64,000 nucleotides of DNA from Neodidymelliopsis sp. IMI 364377. Its lineage: Eukaryota; Ascomycota; Dothideomycetes; Pleosporales; Didymellaceae. Below the pieces are notes generated by a model. The model made no database searches and was not told the DNA's origin. It was given only the letters and a program-made list of their open reading frames with translations. Location: positions 62,001 through 126,000 of the forward strand of contig JAPEUT010000025.1 in NCBI GenBank assembly GCA_027946375.1, read 5' to 3'. Made by a program: the position numbers and the translations under genes. This document shows positions 57,575-64,000 of the stretch, in pieces. The stretch's first letter is position 1. Every line of letters begins with the position of its first letter.

Positions 57575-58232
57575 GACATACGCGACAATCATACAACCAT
57601 CTACCGTCATGATTTGAGCTCCAACAATATCCTCATCAACAATGTTGAGGATCCTGTTGGTATCATCGACTGTGAGTGCATCGTCGCTGCTCCTAGCTGG
57701 GAAGCTTGTCAGTTACCTGAGTTCTTCGATGGTCTGGACGACCATCGGGTTGCTGAGCCCTTCACTGAGGAGCAAAAGCAGAACAAAGATCTGCTCGAAG
57801 ACCATAAAGATGTAACTCAAAGCTATGAGCGAACACAGTTACGCAAGTTCTTTCTCAAAGATATGGGCCGTATAGATCCTCAGTGGATCCAAACATACAA
57901 CGAAGAGACTACGCGTTGTGATGTCATGGTTGCTATTGAGCCTGTGGACGATGACATGTTGACAAACCATACAAACGGTTGGTTGGACTGTCTTTTGGAG
58001 GGCAGGCAACCTGGGATACAAGCGCGTCTCCGATCGGATCGGAGAGTTCGCATCAGAAGCCGTTAAAGCCGTACAAGAAGGTACGAACACTCGACTCCAC
58101 AAAGAATATCCCCAGACAACTATGCATGGTCAACTTCTGATTGAGAAAATGGATGCTGGGGAGTCTACATCGCCTGCTTCGCGTCGATGGTACCAACCAG
58201 CTCCTGAAATCGAGGAGCCCGAGGAGCATTGA
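57575..58232 (+). pseudogene. APH-family kinase relic
   Basis: The frame after a stop at 57572-57574 reads YRHDLSSNNILIN, the catalytic loop (HxDxxxxN) of the aminoglycoside-phosphotransferase-like kinase family. GIIDCECIVAAPSWEAC follows, the DFG-equivalent metal site, then an acidic helical part ending WLDCLLEG near 57999. From about 58010 the related sequence continues in another frame (RVSDRIGEFASEAVKAVQEG to TGA at 58230-58232), so there is a frameshift near 58000. No ATG precedes the catalytic loop and the whole ATP-binding N-lobe is missing. No GT-AG pair restores the frame at the break. In fungi such kinases are numerous and poorly characterised. Confidence 0.65.
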
Positions 58233-58363
58233 TACATGTAGAAACATACACTCGAATCCAACTCACTTACCTTCCTTTTGCTAAGTCCCATTGTAAAATG
58301 AAGTTTCTGGCGTAGCATAGGTCACGCAAAAAGACTCTGAAAAGATCAGTAGTCAGTACCATC

Positions 58364-58942
58364 ATGTCTTCATCAGTCCTCGACTCACAGCAACTAGTAC
58401 TGATCGAAAGTCTCAACAACGACTACTTGTACACCCGTGAAGAAGGTGTCGACAAAGCAGAAATGGGGACTTTCTCGTGGATGCTGGGTAACCATGACTC
58501 AGATCTCAACCGAACTGCTGGTAGCACTTTCAAAGAATGGCTGCAACAAGATGGTTCGGCTCACACCATGTTCTGGATTAGTGGAAAACCAGCATCTGGG
58601 ATGTCGACCTTGATGAAGCATATTCACAAACACGAGCGAGAACGTCTGGAATTGTTTTTGAGCCAATGGACCTGTGGCGGTCCTCCAGTCATCGCCGGGT
58701 TTTATCTCTCTGCGGAATCATCTACGCAGCAGGGAAAAACGCAAGAGAGCGTGTTGAAAGCCCTGTTGCATCGAATACTAACACAGATCTTATCCATCGA
58801 AACTTCGATGTTTGCTAGTATCGCACGGGTGGCTCCAGCTGACAGTGGCTGTGCATGCACATCAACACACAGTACTCAACGTGTGTGCTTCACCAATGAT
58901 GTAGTGATGATGAGCCTCGTGGCATCAGAGCCAATCGCATGA
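58364..58942 (+). pseudogene. Truncated NACHT-type NTPase fragment with mutated P-loop
   Basis: A 192-codon frame from ATG 58364. It begins like the N-terminal flank of fungal NACHT proteins (ESLNNDYLYTREEGVDKAEM, FSWMLG, FKEWLQQDG). It then has MFWISGKPASGMSTLMKHI, the Walker A strand and loop, in which the invariant Lys is Met80 (codon 58601-58603). GFYLSAESSTQQGKTQESVL and KALLHRILTQIL match the next helix of the domain. The similarity ends near 58830 and a stop follows at 58940. Full-length relatives exceed 800 residues with Walker B and repeats, so this is a decayed fragment. It could still be expressed as a short protein. Confidence 0.7.
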
Positions 58943-59506
58943 GATTGACAGCCTATCGACTCCAGATGTAGGATGTCTAGCTTTGAAGCTTGGCATTGGG
59001 TCCAGGGTCGGCTGTGCGATGCATGTGTATCTATTTTCGTGGAGAGGACCGCTCTCTTATAAGGCTTCCCGCGCAGTGCCTGTTGAGGCTAGCGTTCACA
59101 TGACTGTGGAGAAGTGGCAGATGTCGAGTACAAGCTCTACTTTTCGTCGACAACTAAATGCAAGACCATGGACTTTGTGGTTAGAGGCGTAAGGCGGAAG
59201 CGCTACCACGAGCGGTGTGTCTCAAGGTACCTAATTTGGGGGGCCAAACCTGGTCAGACAGGGCCTTGCGGAGCGGTGATCGTTGGATCTTGAAGGGATG
59301 TGATCGTCGGAGTAGTGGAGATTGCAGAATGGGTCTTTCATTTGCTAATGCTTGTGATATGTTGGCTGAATTGACTGCGAATGCGGACTACGGCAGAAAT
59401 GAAATTGGGTATAATGAAAACATTCGAAAAGTGGAAAAGAATGCAGAAAGAAAGAAAATGGGCAAGTCAACCCCAAATGTGTACTGCCAACGGCATCTCG
59501 ATCCTA
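58943..59506. other. Intergenic region with no recognised gene
   Basis: 564 bp downstream of the NACHT fragment. A frame around 59105-59280 (EVADVEYKLYFSSTTK) is protein-like in composition, but I find no family. Sequence lost from the NACHT gene may lie here. Confidence 0.35.
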
Positions 59507-60085
59507 CTAATCCGACACTGTGTGTACAATCTTAGGCACGGGTATTGTGGTGTCTGTTGGCGTTACGGCATAGTACCTCACACTCGATGTACTTGTACTC
59601 CGTGGCCTGCCTGCGGGTCTTGATCCATTTTCCGAAACAGGGCTCAACATCAAAGTACCGAGCGTACCGTTGCTGTTTCTACTCAAAGCACTGACACCGC
59701 TGCCTGCGCTCGCTGCTGGTATTTGTGTGTTGATGTGCAGAGGGACCAAAGGTGCAGGTTCTTGACTGACGCGCTTGTAGGTTGTGTCTGTGGTTGCATG
59801 ATCGACGTAGACTGTAACGCTACTCGCTCTCTCACGGCTGAACATGCTTGACTTGCGTTCTTCGCCGGCCAGGAGACCCTCTTTCGCAGGTATTGACTGG
59901 GCAATTTTCTTGTGCTGTCGGTGCCTGTATACGAAGAAAGCTATCGCAGCGAGGACGACGCCGAGGGCGAGAGCGCTAGCGACCGCTGTAAACGCGATGT
60001 TGGAGGGCTTCCAGTAATAGTCATCAGACTTCGATGTGGGTGTTGGGCTAGCAGATAGATTGTTTCCTGCTGGTGTAGGCGCCAT
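59507..60085 (-). CDS. Single-pass membrane protein of unknown function
   Basis: A single exon of 192 residues from the ATG at 60083-60085. Short N-terminal Ser/Thr/Pro segment, then YYWKPSNIAFTAVASALALG and VVLAAIAFFVYRHRQHKK: one membrane span (about 32-54) followed by basic residues, which predicts the long C-terminal part in the cytosol. That part is Ser/Thr-rich (RKSSMFSRERASSVTVYVD, RPRSTSTSSVRYYAV). No signal peptide is present, so the span acts as anchor. Proteins of this layout occur in other filamentous ascomycetes but I know no function. The frame stays open upstream to about 60280 without ATG. Confidence 0.6.
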   Translation of the reverse strand: MAPTPAGNNLSASPTPTSKSDDYYWKPSNIAFTAVASALALGVVLAAIAFFVYRHRQHKKIAQSIPAKEGLLAGEERKSSMFSRERASSVTVYVDHATTDTTYKRVSQEPAPLVPLHINTQIPAASAGSGVSALSRNSNGTLGTLMLSPVSENGSRPAGRPRSTSTSSVRYYAVTPTDTTIPVPKIVHTVSD

Positions 60086-63024
60086 GATCAGAGTCGCAGA
60101 TGACAACGGTGTTGGAAAGCGTTTGAGGGTGTTGCCAATGTCTGGGAGGTTCGAAGTCCGATCAGTCAAGATATATGATGTGTATCGTTTGGAGCCTGGA
60201 CGGTTTGACTGGCGGAGTACAGGATACGAGATTATGCCGTGCAGAGCTGAAACGCAGTCGAAGTCCGATATTGAGATCAACTTGTCGTTGTTACTTGTGG
60301 TGATGGCCGAAGAATAGGCTGATGTTGGATGTCAAGCAAGAGATATATCTTCTCTTGAAATTAGACAAAAATATGCATGGACCAAATGTTTTCTGGTTGT
60401 AATGATGCATGTCCAGGCAGGCGTCCAGCTGTGCTCATCTTAGTCTGAAATAACGAGAACTCAGCCTCAGCGCCTGTGGGGAAATGGATCGTTCGATTCA
60501 TGCCACCCAACGCCATTTAAGCCCCCACTCTGTAAAGGCTTTGAGCAGTTGAACAAGACGACGTGGACAAATAAGAAGAATTTCTGACTCGAAACGTCGG
60601 CAGATTTGGCGCAGACGCAGGAATGAAGCCCAGCAAAAGGCGGTGGCACAGGCTCCTTGCAGAAAGATTCTACCTATGCATTGTCATCAGGCAAGCTTGC
60701 ATGAAACCAAACCAGTCAAAGTGTCTAAAGGGTACGCGTGCAAGGAAGTACATTTGCAAAGTTCGTCTACGCGGCTGAGTGCTGATTTAGCTCGTTGAAC
60801 TGTGGATGTCGACACCGGCGTCCTAACCACAGCCTCTCGTCTGTGGTTGCTGTTGTCCATCGACAACAAAAAATCGAGCTTTTCTTCTGGGGGATGCCTG
60901 CGACAATTCAGACTGTGCAAACGATGTAAGATGGCTCCACAGTGAACGTGCGCACAGCCACATGCGCTAAACGAAATGACAGAAGGGGCCTGATTCGACA
61001 ACGGTAGCAGTTTGCCTTGTAACGCCGAGACTCTACTGAGAGTCTGCCTGATGGAGTGCGTTCTGGTAGGCCTGATTGACGAGATACTTGCAAAACTGGA
61101 ATGACTTTTGCCAAAAGCACACTGGTGAAGCAGGGCGCGGCTGGATGACTGACGAAGGCCAGATCCTGCAGCCACGTTTTCAGTTCACATTGTGAGTGGT
61201 CTACCATTCAATGCACCGAGGCCTGGCTCTACGGTCAGGCCTAACGATGCAGCATGAGCTGTTTGTTGAAGTTATGGCCAATGAGTGGGTTGTGGAGGTG
61301 AGGAAGCCTGCGAGCAACAACTCGTCATGAAGTTGAACCCTTGTTCCCCGCGTCGATCAGCCCCCACTTTGCGCAGTTAGGTTACCTATTCTTGTACAAC
61401 ACTACAATCCGCAGTCACAACGCCGGCTGCGCAGTCAAGCGATGAGGAGTCCTCTAAAATGAACTTAAACAGCGACATGATTGGAGAAGTCTATTCTAAT
61501 ATTCTCGACTAGGCTACCGGTACCTGATTGGCCAGTAGCTCACGATGCAATTCGTCTGACAAAACGTGAACAAAACTGGGCTGTTCTTGAGTGGACCTTG
61601 CCTCTATCTCAACACCATTATCACAGTTGATCGAGAAGTAAGCGGGGATTGCATTAGTTCTTTCGTCCGAAACTTCTTGCTAGTAATCCTATGGCAATTC
61701 TCTCAGCCTTGGAGCGGTCCCGTTTTCCTCCACCAAGTCCAGCCACTGGTCAATGAGCGTGCCGCTCATTTGATCGTCGACCAATGCTACTACCTCTCCA
61801 AACGCCGCCTTTGACTAGTTCTTTCGGTAACTATCGATCCCTTGGCCCTATATACATACACCTAAGTTTCGATGTAAGTTTGGTGCCTATCTTCAATGCT
61901 GTTTGATAACAATTTTGAGTCGCATTGCTGAAACACATCAGTAATATTCGGGTCGGAGAGGGGGGTGAAAGAGGAGATGATTTGGTTCGCACAAGACAAT
62001 TTAATGTTAGAATTAGATTTATTTCAAGCTCAACTCACACCAAGCTCCCTATTCGCCTATTCCAAGCGAGTGCATATCTGAAAGCTCTCTCTATCTTAAA
62101 CTCTTTCCAAGGAAGCCCACTCTCAGAACTCAGACTTGGCCCGTTTCTCTCTGCAATCCAAGAGCTTTATGACCATCCTTAATCTGCTTCAACCGATTCG
62201 CCTCCTGCGAATGGAACCGCATCAGGGGACGCCTTCTTCCGCTCAGACTGCCAAGGTGCAACTAGCAGCTTGCCTTTCCAATTCAATCTCCAAGTTTAAA
62301 TCAAATTCGAGACTCCTAACACTACAATGAAGAGGCTTGCTCCATCAACTACCAAGGGTAACGAGCAGGAGAAGGATATAGGCAAGAACGAGACGAAGTA
62401 GGCGCACCTCCTCAAACCTCTAACTACGATAAAGCGATTCTTCTCGTTAAAGTAGAACAGGGAGGCTAATACAGCCTTGAATCTATAGTTTTCAGAAAAC
62501 AAGGGACTATCGAAGGAAACCATTCGTGAAATATTTTTTGCAACCACATCAAAAATGTCTTGGTGTCCCTCAGAAGGAAACAACATAACCAAGACGACTC
62601 TCGTACAACATTACGCCTGGCATATCCAGGCATGTGTTGAAATAGATTGCCGTGTTTACAAGTTTTTTATTTCAGTGAACCAGCGTGGTAAATCATAAAC
62701 GATGCACCGAAGACCGCACAGCAACATCAGCGTCATCTATAGACAACGAAGAAACCCAATCTTTTCTCACAGCAAAAGACAAGGCTAACACAACTTGCAC
62801 ATGCGTGCATGATCTATTTGGTAGGTAGTGACGGTAGTCCTAGCCTAAAGCCCTAGACGATTTTTAACCTTTTGCTGTAACAGTGTGATCCACCCAAGCA
62901 GCATTTGACATGCTACGATGCTGATAAAACGCCGACCAATGCAGTTGAACCAATAGATGACAAAAAGATGCAAACGACGACACTGTTCCTCGGAGTGTGT
63001 ACTATTCATAACAGCGAGATAGTA
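60086..63024. other. Largest gene-free stretch (2.9 kb)
   Basis: No gene, RNA or intact mobile element is recognised. Short overlapping frames occur throughout; 61566-61814 (plus) and 62296-62592 (minus) look somewhat protein-like but match no family I know. Composition is not strongly AT-rich, so heavy RIP mutation is not evident by eye. The stretch lies between the NACHT/kinase relics and gle1. Confidence 0.4.
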
Positions 63025-64000
63025 TTAATCCAACGACAGATTTTCCTTTTTCCATTGCTCGCGGAATACGCTGATGATGCCTGCGGCTTCCTTGCACCGC
63101 GGGGGTGCACGCGCTGGGACGTCGACGATTGCGCGTCTCAAGACGCCGCGAGCCTGCACGCCGTAGAAGGCGAGGAACTTTTTGAAGAAGTCTCGTAGTA
63201 GGCCGTTTAGAATGGCGAAATGGCCTGGGTAGAGGTCTTGGGGAGGTGTGTTGCATACTAGTACGACCACGCGCCAGTACTCGGACATTGGTAATGCAGG
63301 GACGGTCTTGAATGCGCGTAGCGACATTGCTGCGTACCCGGCAGCCAGACCGCGAATGCGCTGCATGTAGATTTCGCCGGTAGGGGGCTGTTTGTCGATT
63401 GTCATCCATCCAAGTCGCTTTTGTCCTTCTATGTTGTTCATGGAGCCGCGTACGCCAAAGAGGATAGGGCAGATGTGGTGCATCTTTGCCAATAAGACGT
63501 CGATGAGAGAAATGCCCTTCCACATATAGCGCTGGTCTGCAAAGAGACTAGCAGCAATTAGACCAATCTCCTGGATAATGCGACCGTCTTCGTTTGCTGC
63601 CTCTTTTTCGAATTGTTTGAGCAGGAACTTCTCGAACATAATCCACATGTAAAGAAGGAACGCTGGGTATTGAGCTTCTGCCTCGTTGGCTAGGGGTGGA
63701 ATGGCTTGAGAGACGAGGAAGGGCCGGATATCGACTGTTGGGCCCGGGGTACTGAGTGCGACGTCAAATGAATCTGCTCGTAGACTTTTGATCGCCAGCT
63801 GGCTAGTGGCTCTTGCAACATTGATCTGTCCCAACTTCAAGCGCATGTTTCGTCGAGCATTGCCAATGGGCTCCTTCAGTGGCTGGCCGGCCTTCTTGTT
63901 CTGATTCCAGAATGTTACCCGAAATTCCTTCATCCGCTGATGCAGCTCGAGATATTGTGTATGTATTGTGTTGATGGCATCGTTCGGTACTTGTGTGGTA
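63025..64000 (-). CDS. gle1: mRNA export factor Gle1, C-terminal part (cut by right edge)
   Basis: The frame is open from the right window edge to TAA at 63025-63027, giving about 325 residues of the C-terminus. Gle1 sits at the cytoplasmic face of the nuclear pore and, with inositol hexakisphosphate, activates the helicase Dbp5 during mRNA export. The HEAT-like C-terminal domain is recognisable: RRNMRLKLGQINVARATSQL, AQYPAFLLYMWIMFEKFLLK, the helix DQRYMWKGISLIDVLLAKMH, HICPILFGVRGS and GWMTIDKQPPTGEIYMQRIR, then AAGYAAMSLR. The coding sequence continues beyond position 64000 with no stop or required intron, so the coiled-coil N-terminal half is outside the window. Confidence 0.93.
   Translation of the reverse strand, partial: TTQVPNDAINTIHTQYLELHQRMKEFRVTFWNQNKKAGQPLKEPIGNARRNMRLKLGQINVARATSQLAIKSLRADSFDVALSTPGPTVDIRPFLVSQAIPPLANEAEAQYPAFLLYMWIMFEKFLLKQFEKEAANEDGRIIQEIGLIAASLFADQRYMWKGISLIDVLLAKMHHICPILFGVRGSMNNIEGQKRLGWMTIDKQPPTGEIYMQRIRGLAAGYAAMSLRAFKTVPALPMSEYWRVVVLVCNTPPQDLYPGHFAILNGLLRDFFKKFLAFYGVQARGVLRRAIVDVPARAPPRCKEAAGIISVFREQWKKENLSLD

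Noticed and set aside
1..64000. CRISPR arrays, prokaryotic operons or intact transposons
   Set aside because: No regularly spaced repeats, no terminal inverted repeats with transposase and no bacterial gene organisation; the window is clearly fungal nuclear DNA.

Overview
The window is nuclear DNA of a filamentous ascomycete (Pezizomycotina). The basis is dense protein-coding genes on both strands, many short GT-AG introns of about 48-60 bp with CTAAC-like branch sites, an intron-containing nuclear tRNA-Leu, and fungal-specific genes (iml2, tma7, a HET-domain NLR). Gene content and style fit Dothideomycetes, possibly Pleosporales; that placement is inference. I resolved 25 protein-coding genes. 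All but two have exons joined by hand, with frames that close exactly over every junction; the gene at the left edge and gle1 at the right edge are cut by the window. There are also three broken genes or relics and one tRNA.

Left part (1-13 kb): 5' end of a flavin monooxygenase (-), TFIIH subunit tfb4 (+), a Mep2-type ammonium transporter (+), an Mpv17/PMP22-family membrane protein (+), phosphoglycerate kinase (+), proteasome subunit sem1 (-) and the TPR protein iml2 (+). Middle part (14-31 kb): a frameshifted small gene, an arrestin-fold protein (-) divergent from a PPIL3-type cyclophilin (+), zpr1 (-), an Rpr2/Rpp21-type RNase P/MRP subunit (-) divergent from the lariat debranching enzyme dbr1 (+), a small hypothetical protein, an amidohydrolase-2 homologue with degenerate active site (+), tma7 (-), an MFS sugar transporter (+) and tRNA-Leu(AAG).

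Right-middle (31-45 kb): X-family DNA polymerase pol4 (-) divergent from atp10 (+), gos1 (-) divergent from rpl35 (+), erg8 (-) and a 1289-residue PPR protein (+). Right part (45-64 kb): a HET/NB-ARC/TPR NLR-like receptor (-), a membrane SH3 protein (+), a putative N-myristoylated small protein (-), a C2H2 zinc-finger factor (+), an APH-kinase relic, a truncated NACHT fragment with a mutated P-loop, a single-pass membrane protein (-) and the C-terminal part of gle1 (-). Gene density falls from about 48 kb onward.

Most of the window is conserved housekeeping (glycolysis, translation, RNA processing, transcription, secretion, sterol synthesis, mitochondrial biogenesis). The accessory signal is concentrated on the right: an apparently intact NLR of heterokaryon-incompatibility type, with a decayed NACHT protein and a decayed kinase about 10 kb away. 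I found no CRISPR array, no intact transposon and no secondary-metabolite cluster. The most useful second looks are those relics, the one-base frameshift in the 14.3 kb gene, the catalytically degenerate amidohydrolase and a 13-bp tandem repeat carrying TTCnnGAA motifs.
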